A stretch of 64,000 nt of DNA from an uncultured Luminiphilus sp. (GCA_943840615.1 CALSVI010000001.1:62001-126000), one strand, 5' to 3'; shown: positions 10,253-20,455, numbered from the stretch's first letter. A program made the numbers and translations. The notes: generated by a model not told the origin, from the letters alone.

Positions 10253-10819
10253 GTGAGTATCAAATCAGACCGATGGATTCGCCGCATGGCCGAGCAAGAG
10301 GGCATGATCGAACCGTTTGCGCCGGATCAGGTGCGCATGGACGGCGATCGGCGTTTGATCTCTTACGGCACGTCTAGCTATGGCTACGATGTCCGCTGCT
10401 CTCGGGAGTTTAAAGTGTTCACCAACATTCATTCGGCGACGGTGGATCCCAAGCATTTTGATGAAAACAGTTTTGTGCCTGTAGAGGGGGACGTTTGCGT
10501 CATTCCTCCCAACTCTTTTGCCCTGGCGTGCACCGTCGAGTATTTTCGTATTCCGCGCAACGTATTGACTATTTGCCTGGGGAAATCGACCTATGCGCGA
10601 TGCGGCATCATCGTCAATGTGACGCCGTTAGAGCCCGAGTGGCAAGGTCACGTGACCCTTGAGTTTTCGAACACCACCACGTTACCCGCCAAGATTTATG
10701 CCAACGAAGGCGTCGCCCAGATGCTGTTCTTTGAGTCGGATGAGGTCTGTGAAACGAGTTACGCAGATCGAGGCGGCAAGTATCAGGGACAGCGGGGTGT
10801 GACCTTACCCAAGGCCTGA
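10253..10819 (+). CDS. dcd: dCTP deaminase
   Basis: A 188-residue enzyme that deaminates dCTP to dUTP, feeding dTMP synthesis. The family signatures [20 protein letters not shown] near residue 37 and [20 protein letters not shown] near residue 109 are present. In the second, the GKSTYAR Ser/Arg and the VTPLEPE Glu belong to the active site. Length matches Pseudomonas Dcd (188). The start is GTG with AGGAGAAG eight bases upstream. It follows mrp by 41 bases on the same strand, as in Pseudomonas. Confidence 0.96.
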   Translation: MSIKSDRWIRRMAEQEGMIEPFAPDQVRMDGDRRLISYGTSSYGYDVRCSREFKVFTNIHSATVDPKHFDENSFVPVEGDVCVIPPNSFALACTVEYFRIPRNVLTICLGKSTYARCGIIVNVTPLEPEWQGHVTLEFSNTTTLPAKIYANEGVAQMLFFESDEVCETSYADRGGKYQGQRGVTLPKA

Positions 10820-10871
10820 TCCAGAGTGCAGGGCGTCACTTCATGACACGGCAATCGCAGTGGATCAGGTG

Positions 10872-11595
10872 TTATTGAGTGATACCTGAGACAGGATTGC
10901 CCGCCACGCTAGCCGTCTTGAGCTCTGCCACCGTTTTAGCGCCACGTTCGACATGCTCGGTGCGGACCATCAGAAAGTCGTGATCTACCGCGAGCCAGGT
11001 GTCCGAGCTGCGCTCGTCAGGTTCGTCATGCATCAAGCGGTAGTGCACCGTTTTGAGTGCGCCCAAGGGTGTGTCCAATGTCGCGGCCTCCACAAGATCA
11101 AAATGCTTTAACTTAATCCGCGGACCATCGACGATAGAGAGGGATATGCGCTCAGGGGGTTCGTCGGCGAGGAGGAGCTGCAGGCGCATTTGTTCCTGCT
11201 GACTGAGACGGTCAAGTACCTCGGGAGACCAGGGGTGTTCGGTCCATTCCTTCTTCCTAAGACTCCGGATGGTGCCGGCTTCCTCATCAAATAGCACCTC
11301 GCGTCGGCGGTTGCTAACGCCACTGAGCTGGTAGACGAAACTGCTCGCCGACTATCTGATCGCCGGCCAGAGAGAAGTGAGAGTCCTCGCTTAGCTTGAG
11401 CAAAAAAGTCTTACCCGCTTGGCGCAGGTGATAACGGCCAGCTTCCTCGAGAAGCGTGCGCGTGAGTGTCACGTTTAGCCCTGAAACCTTGGTTTTGTAT
11501 TCAGCCTCGTAAAGGGATAACGCTCGCTCAGCAAGGGTGGGCTGTGTGAGCAGCAAGCTCACGACTAGTGTCCCTGTCGCTCTCCAGTACCTCAT
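10872..11595 (-). CDS. DUF3108 domain protein, exported (frameshifted)
   Basis: A predicted periplasmic or outer-membrane-associated DUF3108 protein of unknown function. The ATG at 11595 overlaps the purN stop and gives the signal peptide MRYWRATGTLVVSLLLTQPT. Mature-domain motifs are SLYEAEYKTKVSGLNVTLTR, then KEWTEHPWSPEVLDRLSQQ and TLDTPLGALKTVHYR. The frame breaks near 11339: three T bases on the minus strand where two are expected turn FVYQLSG into a premature stop. Removing one T joins both halves. The purM-purN-DUF3108 order is shared with Pseudomonas. Confidence 0.82.
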
Positions 11596-12242
11596 AGCGG
11601 TTCCTCCCATAAGTGGCCCGTTGCTGGCAACGCTACGTCATCCTTGCGAAGCGTGCCATCGATCAATGTCAGTCGCCCTGTCATATGCCAGTTAACGGCC
11701 ACAGGGTATATCTGGTGTTCGACTGCCAAAACCCGTGCGGCCAATGTGCGCGCATCGTCACCTGGCTCAATGGGCACTCTCGCCTGTAACACCGGCGGTC
11801 CGCCATCAAGTTCCCCTGTGACATAGTGAACGGTGGCTCCTGCGTGAGTGTCGCCATTATCCAGAGCGCGTTGGTGGGTGTTCAACCCCGCATACAGGGG
11901 CAATAGTGACGGATGGATGTTGAGCAGTCTGCCAGCGAATCGCTCGACAAAGTCGGCCGTGAGAATACGCATAAAACCGGCTAATACGACGAGGTCAGGA
12001 GACCGGCTATCCAACACGCCGGCGAGATCGCGATCAAATGCCTCCCGGGTGGGGTAGTTTTGATGGTCTATCAGTGCGGTTTCGATGCCAGCATCATGTG
12101 CAATGTTGAGCCCGCCAGCGCCGGGACGATTGCTGATGACCAGATCGATATTGCCGCCGAGCAAACCGGCAGCGCTAGCGTTTAGCAACGACTGAAAGTT
12201 GGAGCCCCGCCCCGACAGTAATACGGCAATGCGCTGTGTCAC
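11592..12242 (-). CDS. purN: Phosphoribosylglycinamide formyltransferase PurN
   Basis: A 216-residue enzyme transferring a formyl group from 10-formyl-THF to GAR in purine synthesis. The phosphate loop LLSGRGSNFQSLL is at residues 8-20. The catalytic Asn/His lie in LNIHPSLLPLYAGL near residue 107, and the Asp region is ATVHYVTGELDGGP. The His, Asn and Asp of the known triad are all identifiable. It follows purM by 10 bases on the same strand; the stop overlaps the DUF3108 start. Length fits E. coli PurN (212). Confidence 0.96.
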   Translation of the reverse strand: MTQRIAVLLSGRGSNFQSLLNASAAGLLGGNIDLVISNRPGAGGLNIAHDAGIETALIDHQNYPTREAFDRDLAGVLDSRSPDLVVLAGFMRILTADFVERFAGRLLNIHPSLLPLYAGLNTHQRALDNGDTHAGATVHYVTGELDGGPPVLQARVPIEPGDDARTLAARVLAVEHQIYPVAVNWHMTGRLTLIDGTLRKDDVALPATGHLWEEPL

Positions 12243-12252
12243 AGAGAGGTCC

Positions 12253-13293
12253 TCAGCAGAAGTGGACCCCGCGGGTGTCGCCCGCGATAACGCCTAGCTC
12301 CCAGCCTTGCAGCCCTTGATCTTGCAGGATCTGCAATGCGGGCGTCGCGTCCTCAGGGGAGACGACTAGAATCATGCCCACACCGCAGTTGAAGGTGCGC
12401 ATCATTTCTTGGTCATCGATATTACCGCCGGCTTGTAGCCACTCGAACACGGGTGGTAATGGCCAGCTGTCGCGCCGAACTTGAGCACCGACGCCCTCGG
12501 GCAACACTCGGGGCAGATTTTCAAGAATGCCACCACCGGTAATGTGGGCCATAGCCTTGATATTGACGGTTTTCTGGAGGGTGAGCAGTGGTCGGTTGTA
12601 AATGGTGGTGGGCGCGAGCAGGGCTTCACCCAGCGTGACGTTGCCGCAAGCTTCAGCGCAATCGGCGCCGGTATGCTCGAGGACTTTGCGGATCAGCGAG
12701 TAACCGTTTGAATGCGGCCCACTGGAGGGCAGTGCAACCAAGACATCCCCTGATTGGACGCGGGTGCCGTCAATGATGTTGGCGCGTTCCACCACGCCCA
12801 CGCAGAACCCGGCAAGATCGTAGTCCTCACCCTCGTACATCCCCGGCATTTCGGCGGTCTCGCCGCCCACGAGTGCCGCGCCGGCCAATTCGCACCCTCT
12901 GCCGATGCCCGAGACTACGGAAGTGGCGATATCGACGTTGAGCTTACCCGTGGCATAGTAGTCGAGAAAAAACAGCGGCTCAGCTCCCACTACCGCAATA
13001 TCATTGCTGCACATGGCGACAAGGTCGATACCGATCGTGTCGTGGATGCCGAGTTCCATGGCCAGCCGTAACTTGGTGCCCACGCCATCGGTGCCGGAGA
13101 CCAAAATGGGCTCCGAGTAGCCCGGGGGGATCGCACAGAGCGCGCCAAAGCCACCCAGCCCATTAAGGACCTCGGGTCTCTGCGTCGCCTGACTCACTGA
13201 TTTAATCCGTTCCACCAAGGCGTTGCCCGCATCGATATCGACGCCGGCGTCGCGATAAGTCAACGAGGGTTGTGAAGAGGATGAATCGCTCAT
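12253..13293 (-). CDS. purM: Phosphoribosylformylglycinamidine cyclo-ligase PurM
   Basis: A 346-residue AIR synthetase that closes the imidazole ring of FGAM using ATP. The frame is open to 13416, but the ATG at 13293 gives [20 protein letters not shown], the normal N-terminus, and the length of E. coli PurM (345). The motifs [17 protein letters not shown] near residue 66, [18 protein letters not shown] and [11 protein letters not shown] are typical. Divergent from the DUF2066 gene, with 227 bases between the chosen starts. That gap contains an AT-rich stretch near 13375 but no promoter I can define. Confidence 0.96.
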   Translation of the reverse strand: MSDSSSSQPSLTYRDAGVDIDAGNALVERIKSVSQATQRPEVLNGLGGFGALCAIPPGYSEPILVSGTDGVGTKLRLAMELGIHDTIGIDLVAMCSNDIAVVGAEPLFFLDYYATGKLNVDIATSVVSGIGRGCELAGAALVGGETAEMPGMYEGEDYDLAGFCVGVVERANIIDGTRVQSGDVLVALPSSGPHSNGYSLIRKVLEHTGADCAEACGNVTLGEALLAPTTIYNRPLLTLQKTVNIKAMAHITGGGILENLPRVLPEGVGAQVRRDSWPLPPVFEWLQAGGNIDDQEMMRTFNCGVGMILVVSPEDATPALQILQDQGLQGWELGVIAGDTRGVHFC

Positions 13294-13520
13294 ACCGGCG
13301 TCTCTGGCGGTCAAAGGGTGATAGTAATGTGCTGGCACTGAGGTGGAAAGCAATGCTGTGTACTTTGGTTGATAATATGATGGTTCATCGTCACCGCGCC
13401 CTGATGGCGTCAACACAGAGAGTGATAGTGCAGAAGCGATACAACAATGTCCCGGAATCTGCCGGTCGTCACCGATTATGGCCGCTGCGGTCCTGTGGGC
13501 AGCCGAGACGAGGTAACACG

Positions 13521-14618
13521 GTGGCGAAGTGGTTCAGCCTACTGGCGCATCTCGGGCGCTCTGTTCCATTTGGAAACCACAGAGTGTTGAGTGCGGCGCT
13601 ATTGATCCTATGGGTGAGCGGGACTTCGCTTTCGGTCCTTGCGGAGCGCACCGACGTCATTATTCGACTCGAGGTGATGGATCGCAGTGAAGCCACCGTC
13701 GATCGCGCTGCGCGCGAGGCACTCGAGGCGGCACTGCTGAGGCTATCCGGTGATCGCGAGCTGCTTGAGCACCCTGCCGTCAGCGCGGCGTTATCGTCCG
13801 CTCGATCCAATCTCTCCCTCTACCAGTTTGAGAGAGCTGACGGTATCACCCGTTTTGTCGCCCATATCGATCAGGCCGTGCTGGAGGCGCTGATCAGAGA
13901 GGCCAATGGCACCGTCTGGGCCGAGGCGCGCCCACCTATCCTTTTGTGGTTGGTCATCGATGATCCGGCCGGACGCCGGTTTGGCAATACCGCAGCCGAA
14001 CAATCCCTCTGGGCAGATCTGAGTGCGGCGTTCGACAGTCTGGGGGTCAATGTGAGGCAGCCTCTCTATGACCTCTCTGACGCCGTGCTCGTCTCTCCCG
14101 AAACGCTCTGGCGTCGCGATTTCGGGCCGATTCTGGAGGCATCAGAGCGATATGGGATGTCGCATCTTTTAGTGGGCCGGCTGATTGGTTTGAGCGAAGG
14201 CCGCTATATTGGCGAATGGCTTTACCGGGACGCCTCCGTGGAGCGGGCGGTATCGGTTCAGAGCGCCTCCACGCAGGCGCTGATTGACCCCGGATTATCT
14301 TTGGCTATGGAGGAGATGCGCCGGCAATATGCGGTGGCGCTGACGACTGAAAGTAGTGCCAAAAAACTCAGGGTCAGTGTGCGCAATGTGGTGCATCTTG
14401 AAGACTACCGTGCCGTGACCGAGGCAATAGCAAGCCTCCAGACCCTCGATTACGCCCGGCCGGTGGCGGTCGAGGGTGACATGCTAACTCTGGAATTACT
14501 GGGGATTGGAAATGCGGAAACGCTGCTGAGACTGATGGCTTCCCGCACAGATTTAGTCTGGGTTAATACCGACCCCAACAGTGCTGACGGGTTGGTTCTG
14601 GCCTGGCAGGGCCCCTGA
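13521..14618 (+). CDS. DUF2066 domain protein, exported
   Basis: A 365-residue DUF2066 protein of unknown function. A hydrophobic segment ([20 protein letters not shown]) near residue 27 looks like a signal peptide and is followed by [11 protein letters not shown] at the start of the mature region. [16 protein letters not shown] near residue 136 is the family hallmark. The start is uncertain. The frame is open to 13272 but the upstream part overlaps purM and looks non-coding. I chose GTG at 13521, which follows ACGAGGTAA. It sits between purM and hda, as its homologue does in Pseudomonas. Confidence 0.78.
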   Translation: MAKWFSLLAHLGRSVPFGNHRVLSAALLILWVSGTSLSVLAERTDVIIRLEVMDRSEATVDRAAREALEAALLRLSGDRELLEHPAVSAALSSARSNLSLYQFERADGITRFVAHIDQAVLEALIREANGTVWAEARPPILLWLVIDDPAGRRFGNTAAEQSLWADLSAAFDSLGVNVRQPLYDLSDAVLVSPETLWRRDFGPILEASERYGMSHLLVGRLIGLSEGRYIGEWLYRDASVERAVSVQSASTQALIDPGLSLAMEEMRRQYAVALTTESSAKKLRVSVRNVVHLEDYRAVTEAIASLQTLDYARPVAVEGDMLTLELLGIGNAETLLRLMASRTDLVWVNTDPNSADGLVLAWQGP

Positions 14619-14646
14619 GTCCTGCTGGCTGAATCGCGAGAGAGTG

Positions 14647-15342
14647 ATGAAGAGACAATCGGGCCAAATACCGCTATCGATGCGTCGCGAGGACCTTGCG
14701 ACGTGGGACAACTGGCTGAGTCGCCCCGAGACGATGGCGCTGGAGAAGCTGCTCACGGTGGGGAAAATGCCTCAGCACAGTGCCTACCTCTGGGGTGTGG
14801 AAGGCATCGGGAAGAGCCATATCCTTCAGGCTTGCTGTGATGCGCAAGGCCACGACGCGCGCTATGTCCCGCTGAAGGATTTGATCCTGTATGCACCTGA
14901 GCAGGTGTTAGCCGGAGCCGAGACTGCCCGGCTTATTGCGATCGATGACATCGACCGAGTAGAGGCCAGTGCCGCCTGGCAAGAGGCGCTCTTTGGCTTA
15001 TTCAACGCGTCACAGGAGGTGGGCGGTCAATTACTGGTTGCGGCGAGCAAAGCCCCTCAACAATTGCTCGAGGCGCTGCCCGATCTTCGTTCACGACTGA
15101 GTAGTTTGCCGATCTTTCAGATGCCACGTTTTACTCAGGATCAGGTGGCTGGTTTGTTGCGCCTCCGAAGTGAAGCGGCGGGTATTCGGCTCACCGACGA
15201 GGTGGTGCATTACTGCGCATTAAGACTGCCCAGGGACCCCAAGGCGGTCGTTCACTTTCTCGATCAGCTTGATCAGCTCAGTTTGGCGCAGCGTCGGGCG
15301 ATTACGATCCCCTTTATCAGGGAGTCGGCGTTGCTTCGCTGA
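14647..15342 (+). CDS. hda: DnaA regulatory inactivator Hda
   Basis: A 231-residue AAA+ protein related to DnaA domain III. With the beta clamp it triggers hydrolysis of DnaA-bound ATP and prevents re-initiation. The N-terminal QIPLSMR resembles the clamp-binding motif of Hda. The nucleotide loop is LWGVEGIGKSHILQA near residue 49, Walker B is LIAIDDIDRV near residue 99, and LPDLRSRLSSLPIFQM holds the box VII Arg. The frame extends upstream to 14581, but ATG 14647 fits the E. coli length (233). Its last 26 bases overlap the 3' end of the convergent yhhQ gene. Confidence 0.9.
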   Translation: MKRQSGQIPLSMRREDLATWDNWLSRPETMALEKLLTVGKMPQHSAYLWGVEGIGKSHILQACCDAQGHDARYVPLKDLILYAPEQVLAGAETARLIAIDDIDRVEASAAWQEALFGLFNASQEVGGQLLVAASKAPQQLLEALPDLRSRLSSLPIFQMPRFTQDQVAGLLRLRSEAAGIRLTDEVVHYCALRLPRDPKAVVHFLDQLDQLSLAQRRAITIPFIRESALLR

Positions 15343-16108
15343 CGGGCTGGGCGACTGCATATTCACCGGGTTGCAGCTGCAAATAGCGCCTCAGCCAATG
15401 GACAGCCAAATACAGAGGGAGCGTGTCGGCGAGGGCACACAATGCCTTGAACGCATAGTTGCTGCTCACAAGCGTGAGCAGGGCCGCTAATGCGATATCC
15501 CCGGCGAGAAAGGCGGCTCCGAAGGTCACGGTAACGACCATGACGGAATCGACCAGCTGGCTGAGCAGCGTGCTGAAGTTATTTCTGAGCCAGAGATGCT
15601 TGCCTTGCGTGACGCGTTTCCAGAAATGATAGAGCTGAACATCGCAGTACTGCGCGGCGATGTAGGCCATCATGGAGGCGAACACGGCGCCCGATGTGGT
15701 GGCATAAATCAGTTGGAACAGGCCGACCTCGGACTCTACAACCGCGCCGCTGGGTAGCGTGACGGGCGCGGCCAGCTGGAGTATCTGCCACGGGGGCATG
15801 ACCTCCTCGGGCACGGCGGGCGCCACGGCACCGAGAGTGAGTACACCGAGAATCAGGAAGTTGATGCCCAGCCCCACGCTGACTAAAAAATTGGCGCGCC
15901 CGCGACCATAGAGCTCACTGATCAGGTCGGTGCATAAGAAAGTGAGGGGATAGGGGAGTACCCCCACGGCGAGCGCCAAGGGTCCCAGCTGAATAAAGCG
16001 GGTAATGCCCACAACATTTAAGAGTGTCATGGCAGACAGGAAAATGCCCGCCAATACCAAAAAGGTGCGCTCGCGACGTTCGGTGATGAGAGCGGCGCTC
16101 AAGCTCAT
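15317..16108 (-). CDS. yhhQ: Queuosine precursor transporter (YhhQ/VUT family)
   Basis: A 263-residue membrane protein with six to seven hydrophobic segments, related to E. coli YhhQ, the importer of preQ0/preQ1 used for tRNA queuosine. LPYPLTFLCTDLISELYGR near residue 53 is the family signature; SGAVFASMMAYIAAQYCDVQ and FSTLLSQLVDSVMVVTVTFG follow. ATG 16108 is one base after the SDR stop, so the two probably form one transcript; an upstream ATG at 16153 would overlap the SDR. A pterin-synthase-like gene lies just beyond, and QueD belongs to that superfamily, so a queuosine link is possible. Confidence 0.88.
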   Translation of the reverse strand: MSLSAALITERRERTFLVLAGIFLSAMTLLNVVGITRFIQLGPLALAVGVLPYPLTFLCTDLISELYGRGRANFLVSVGLGINFLILGVLTLGAVAPAVPEEVMPPWQILQLAAPVTLPSGAVVESEVGLFQLIYATTSGAVFASMMAYIAAQYCDVQLYHFWKRVTQGKHLWLRNNFSTLLSQLVDSVMVVTVTFGAAFLAGDIALAALLTLVSSNYAFKALCALADTLPLYLAVHWLRRYLQLQPGEYAVAQPVSEATPTP

Positions 16109-16109
16109 T

Positions 16110-16823
16110 TCAGTGCTCCACTTGTCCCAGGTTGCCGTGCATGACGGAGCCATTGATCACAGGGTGATGATGGGCCCATAAAATGAGATCTGCTATTTCT
16201 CCGGGCGCAACCAGCCTTCCGAAACTGTTCATCTCGCCAAGACTGCTGAGGATTCCCTCGTCATAGCCGACATGCTGGCGCAGCATGCTGGTGTCCGTAA
16301 AGCCCGGGCAGATGAGCGCAGTGTGAATCTCCCTGCCCATCAAATCCTGACAGGTCGCTCGCATCATGCCCAGCTGGGCGTGTTTGCTCACGATATAGCT
16401 GTAGGCGCCGGCAACCGCTTTTTCGGACAGCGTGGAGCCGACGTACAACACACTAGAACCCTTGGGCATGAGGGGTAGCAAGCGTTCGGTTGAGTACATT
16501 GATGCCTATTACATTGACTGACAGCACTCGCAGTAGATCGGCATCTTCGGTTGTATCGCAGCGATCTTTTAGCATCAACGACGCGTTGTGGACGAGGCAC
16601 ACAGGTGCATCGGTATCCCGCAGGCGTCGATGGCGAGCGCATCTGCAGGTTTGCTTCGCGGATGTCTCGTCAGCGAGGTCGGTGGAATAAGTGTCTCCAC
16701 GCCCGCAACCGGACAGTCCCGTCGAGACACATTGATCACGGTGAAGCCCTGCTCCAAAAACTGCGCGGCCGCTGCGGCGCCGATCCCGGAACTGGCACCG
16801 GTCAGGATGGCTGTGGGGCCCAT
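16110..16823 (-). CDS. Short-chain dehydrogenase/reductase (several frameshifts)
   Basis: An SDR enzyme of about 237 residues, spread over three frames. The NAD(P) loop AILTGASSGIGAAAAAQFLE follows the start at 16823. The middle segment has LVHNASLMLKD, matching the NNAG-type motif, and SVNVIGINVLNRTL. The last segment has VLYVGSTLSEKAVAGAYSYI followed by VSKHA, so the catalytic Ser and YxxxK are intact. The frame changes near 16690, 16655, 16625 and 16480. The substrate is unknown. It is divergent from a PTPS-like gene; PTPS plus an SDR (sepiapterin reductase type) is the known logic of tetrahydropterin synthesis. Confidence 0.78.
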
Positions 16824-16972
16824 AATGACTCCTGAGAAGACTGAATTGGCCGACAGGGTACTGCACGCTCTGCTCGGGGTCACGGGGTGACCGAGGCGCA
16901 TTTCGGGTCCGGGGCTTGCCGAATGCCACTGCATCACACACCATAACGCCACCTTGGTGCGAGACAAATCAC

Positions 16973-17455
16973 ATGAGCCAGCTAGCCACACTGCACATCG
17001 ATAAGCAGGCACATAAATTTTCTGCTGCACATTTCACCATCTTTTCGCAGACCGAGCGGGAGCGTCTGCACGGTCATAACTATGGTGTGTCGGCGCGGAT
17101 TGTGGCAGAGATGGGTGAAAATGGATTTTCTGCAGATTACAACGTGTATAAGCGATGCCTGCAGAAGCTGTGTGATGCGCATGATGAGTATATGCTGCTG
17201 CCCGGCGAATCGCCGTGGCTGGCCGTTGAAGAACTCGAGGGTGAATATCTCGCCACGTTCAATGGTAAAACCCTGCGCTTCCCGGTGGACGAGACGCTAC
17301 TGTTGCCCATCGTCAACGTGACGGTCGAGGCGCTTGCCCACTATCTGTTGCAGCGGGTCCTCGAACAGACGGAGCTGGGCGAGCTCATAGAGCTGGAACT
17401 CTTTGTGACTTCCGGGGACGGGCAAATGAGTTCGGCCTGTTGGCAAGCGCCCTGA
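16973..17455 (+). CDS. 6-pyruvoyl/6-carboxy-tetrahydropterin synthase family protein
   Basis: A 160-residue tunnelling-fold protein of the PTPS/QueD superfamily, which acts on dihydroneopterin triphosphate. Zinc ligands are visible: the His in HKFSAAHF near residue 17 and both His of LHGHNYG near residue 35. CDAHDEYML corresponds to the Asp-His region. The catalytic Cys that QueD has four residues before HGH is missing; the residue there is Arg, flanked by Glu (TERERLHGH). This argues against plain QueD and for a PTPS-III-like or other variant. The start at ATG 16973 gives MSQLATLHIDKQAHKFS. Confidence 0.75.
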   Translation: MSQLATLHIDKQAHKFSAAHFTIFSQTERERLHGHNYGVSARIVAEMGENGFSADYNVYKRCLQKLCDAHDEYMLLPGESPWLAVEELEGEYLATFNGKTLRFPVDETLLLPIVNVTVEALAHYLLQRVLEQTELGELIELELFVTSGDGQMSSACWQAP

Positions 17456-17471
17456 ATATTTTTCGCAAGCG

Positions 17472-17500
17472 GGAACTTTTCCCTCATTCCCCTGTCCTAA
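17472..17500 (+). promoter_or_regulatory. Candidate sigma-E (RpoE-type) promoter
   Basis: GGAACTT at 17472-17478 matches the -35 consensus of sigma-E promoters. After a 16-base spacer, TCCTAA at 17495-17500 resembles the -10 element (TCTAA or TCAAA class). It lies just after the pterin-synthase-like gene and is followed by about 110 bases of non-coding sequence and a strong terminator, with no open reading frame between. The -10 match is imperfect. Confidence 0.5.
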
Positions 17501-17505
17501 GGGTA

Positions 17506-17636
17506 GTTGTTGAGATGGTGGTGCCTGCGGGGGCGCCGCAAGGGAAACGTCTGAGCAGCGAGAGTCCAGACATTGAGACTCTCCCCGTTTTGAGTGGCTC
17601 CTTCATTGCCGGCTGATCATCAGCCGGCTTTTTTTT
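17506..17636 (+). ncRNA. Candidate small RNA with Rho-independent terminator
   Basis: About 130 bases of intergenic sequence between a sigma-E-like promoter and a strong intrinsic terminator. It has several potential hairpins: TGCGG/CCGCA near 17527-17541, GAGAGTC/GACTCTC near 17561-17584, and the terminator stem at 17608-17628. No coding sequence is visible on the plus strand. Sigma-E commonly drives small RNAs that repress outer-membrane protein genes in gammaproteobacteria, which is the inferred role. It does not match any small RNA I recognise. It could instead be the structured 3' end of the pterin-synthase-like transcript. Confidence 0.4.
17608..17636 (+). terminator. Rho-independent terminator
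   Basis: Perfect 8-bp GC-rich stem GCCGGCTG/CAGCCGGC with a five-base loop, followed directly by eight T residues. It is oriented for plus-strand transcription and would end either the pterin-synthase-like transcript or the candidate small RNA. Confidence 0.9.
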
Positions 17637-17747
17637 GTCAGAAGCTCCCCGATAGGGCGTTTTAGCCCGTGTTGTCGAATCGGTCGCGCCGTTTGGTTCC
17701 GCCGGGTCGTTTCCCCCATGCGGGTGAGCGACACAATGACGTGCGAT

Positions 17748-18167
17748 TCAGATTTCCTGTCGCAGACGCCAAATTGCCATGAGGCTCTCGCGGGTTTGTG
17801 GCCCGACCAAAGTATCGCTGACCCGCCCTTGTGGAGTGATCAGTAAGGTCGTCGGCAGCACGCGGGGTCTCTCGATCCCGAGTACGGCACCGGGGTCCTC
17901 TTCCAGCAGTGCAAAAGCAATGCCCAGTTCGGCTGCCTGCGAGCGCAACTCATCCCCTTTTTTCCCGTCGTAGTTCACCGCGTAGACCAGCAGTTCGGTG
18001 TTGCGGTCTAGTGCATTGAGCTCCGGTATTTCCTCCCGACAGGGCGCACACCAGATAGCCCAGTAGTTGACGACGCGCCACTGGCCCGCACCGGGCAGCG
18101 CGTGACTGTTTTCGCCGCAGCCCTGGAGCAACAGTATGGCAAGGGCGCAGCACAGGAGACGGATCAT
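17748..18167 (-). CDS. TlpA-like thiol-disulfide oxidoreductase, lipoprotein
   Basis: A 139-residue exported thioredoxin-fold protein. ATG 18167 overlaps the yihY stop and yields MIRLLCCALAILLLQGCGEN, a lipoprotein signal with the lipobox LLQGC. The redox site is WAIWCAPCREEIPEL near residue 39, the usual WCxxC of TlpA/ResA proteins. The cis-Pro region is LPTTLLITPQG near residue 109. Likely a periplasmic, membrane-anchored reductase. A homologous gene lies near yihY and wrbA in Pseudomonas, so the block is conserved. The partner protein is unknown. Confidence 0.85.
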   Translation of the reverse strand: MIRLLCCALAILLLQGCGENSHALPGAGQWRVVNYWAIWCAPCREEIPELNALDRNTELLVYAVNYDGKKGDELRSQAAELGIAFALLEEDPGAVLGIERPRVLPTTLLITPQGRVSDTLVGPQTRESLMAIWRLRQEI

Positions 18168-19403
18168 GCCTCGGAGACCTTCTCCGTCGCAAACAGATCC
18201 GCAAGAGTGGTGGCCAGCAGCGAGGATTCCTGCTCTTGACTGGTGTGCAGCAGCGCAGAGGCCGCTTGCTGCCAAGGCAGAGCATGTCCACTTTGCCTGA
18301 AGCCGGGCTCCGCGGAGATCAAACGAGCGAGCTCCGCAAGGGTGACGCCGTGGAGGTCGCGACTAAGCAAATAGTGCCCACGGTCCAAACGTTTCAGGAG
18401 TTGCGCGGAGATTAATGTATCGCGGATGTTGCGCCAGCTGTCTGCGTCAATGCCACCGGGGAGCAAATCGTTAGCACGAATTATTTCCAGTTCAGCAATG
18501 CCTCGGCCGTCCGCCTGAGCACGCCAAAACAAATAGAGGATATCCAAGGCCTTCATCAAAGTCGGCGTTTGCGCCTGCTCTGTTGTTTGGTAGGCAGACA
18601 GGCTGTGGGTGAGCACCGCTCCGATTAAAACGATGATCCACGTCACATAAATCCAGAGTAAAAATAAGCGGCACCGCGGCGAACGCGCCGTAAACGAGGG
18701 TGTAGCTGGACTGTGCCATCACGGCAGTGAACAGCATCCTTGCAACCGTAAAGGTACTCGCAGCAAACACCCCGCCAATCAGGGCATGGCGGAGTGGCAC
18801 CTGGCAATTGGGCACAACCGCATAAAGACAGGTCAGACCGATAGCGCTGATGGCAAACGGTAGTAGCCCGATCAACAGGGACCCCAGACCAAATAGGTGG
18901 ATATCCCCCCAGTCATTGGTTGCGGCGAAAAGATAAGCACGGATCCCCAAGCCGAGACCGATCGCGATTGGACCCAGGCTGAGGACTGCCCAGTACAGCA
19001 AAAAACTTTGCAAGGGTCTGCGATTGGCGCGATTGCGCCAGATGTCATTGAGCGCTTTCTCGACATTGCGCAGCATCAGGATGGCGGAGATCAGCAGTAT
19101 GATCACGCCAAAGACCGTCAGCGAGCGCGCCTGTGCGATAAAGGTCGACAGGTATTGCACCACCTGGGTTGAGCTTTCTGGCAATAAAAACTGGACCAGA
19201 AACTCGTTTAGTTTGCCTTCAATGTCGCCCGCAGCGGGCAGTGCTGAAGCAATGGAGAGTGTCACCGTCAGCATTGGCACGAGCGCAAACAGGCTGACGA
19301 AGGTCAGCGCAGCAGCGCTGGCATTGAGTCTGTCCTCGACGAACCGATTGGCGAGGTAGCGCAGGCGGAGGCTCGCGTTTTGACGGTGCGGATGCGTTAA
19401 CAT
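18164..19403 (-). CDS. yihY: YihY/UPF0761 family inner-membrane protein (frameshifted)
   Basis: A polytopic YihY-family (BrkB-related) membrane protein of about 412 residues. Function not established. The N-terminal part from ATG 19403 has NRFVEDRLNASAAALTFVSL, then segments typical of the family such as VEKALNDIWRNRANRRPLQS and YTLVYGAFAAVPLIF. One extra base near 18661 shifts the frame; correction gives PLIFLWIYVTWIIVLIGAVL, matching E. coli YihY. The C-terminal 130 residues form a soluble domain with a winged-helix-like appearance. The stop overlaps the tlpA-like start. Confidence 0.85.
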
Positions 19404-19458
19404 TGGCGGCTGGTCAATCGAATGATCCCCTTTTTTTGGCCACTTTACCCCGCGGTGA

Positions 19459-20079
<621 letters not shown>

Positions 20080-20095
20080 AGTCGGTGGATATTCT

Positions 20096-20455
20096 GTGAC
20101 AAAGCAACCGATACAACGTGGCACGCTGACCCGGATACTGTGGTGGCTGATGTGGCTTACCTGGTTGGGGTTTCTGATCCAACAGGCGGCCGATGTCGAG
20201 CGCTTCTCAGGGACCTGGGCTCTGGTCGGATTGCGCTGCGCTCCGCTAACCTTTTTCCTTTGGGCTGCCCTGACGGAGAATCTGCGCTTGCTGATTTGGT
20301 ATGAGCTGGTGTTGCTGTTCTATTTTATTTCCTCGGTCGAGGCGGCTTTTGCTTATCAGGCTGACTGGCTGTCGGCTGCAGGTTTGATGTTGGTGGTGAC
20401 TAACTTCACCGTTTGTATGTTGTATATCCGGTATCGAGGGCGGGAGTCGCGCTAG
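20096..20455 (+). CDS. DUF2069 family membrane protein
   Basis: A 119-residue protein with four hydrophobic segments, matching DUF2069 (YchJ/YqjD-neighbour type membrane proteins) in size and layout. WWLMWLTWLGFLIQQAAD is the first segment. TFFLWAALTENLRLLIWYE is the best conserved part, followed by a possible periplasmic loop and a last segment ending YIRYRGRESR. GTG at 20096 is chosen because the upstream ATG at 20051 overlaps wrbA. Function unknown; it follows wrbA by 16 bases, as in Pseudomonas. Confidence 0.78.
   Translation: MTKQPIQRGTLTRILWWLMWLTWLGFLIQQAADVERFSGTWALVGLRCAPLTFFLWAALTENLRLLIWYELVLLFYFISSVEAAFAYQADWLSAAGLMLVVTNFTVCMLYIRYRGRESR

Noticed and set aside
16973-17455. Calling the pterin-synthase-like gene queD
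   Set aside because: The catalytic Cys needed by QueD is absent, so only the superfamily is stated.
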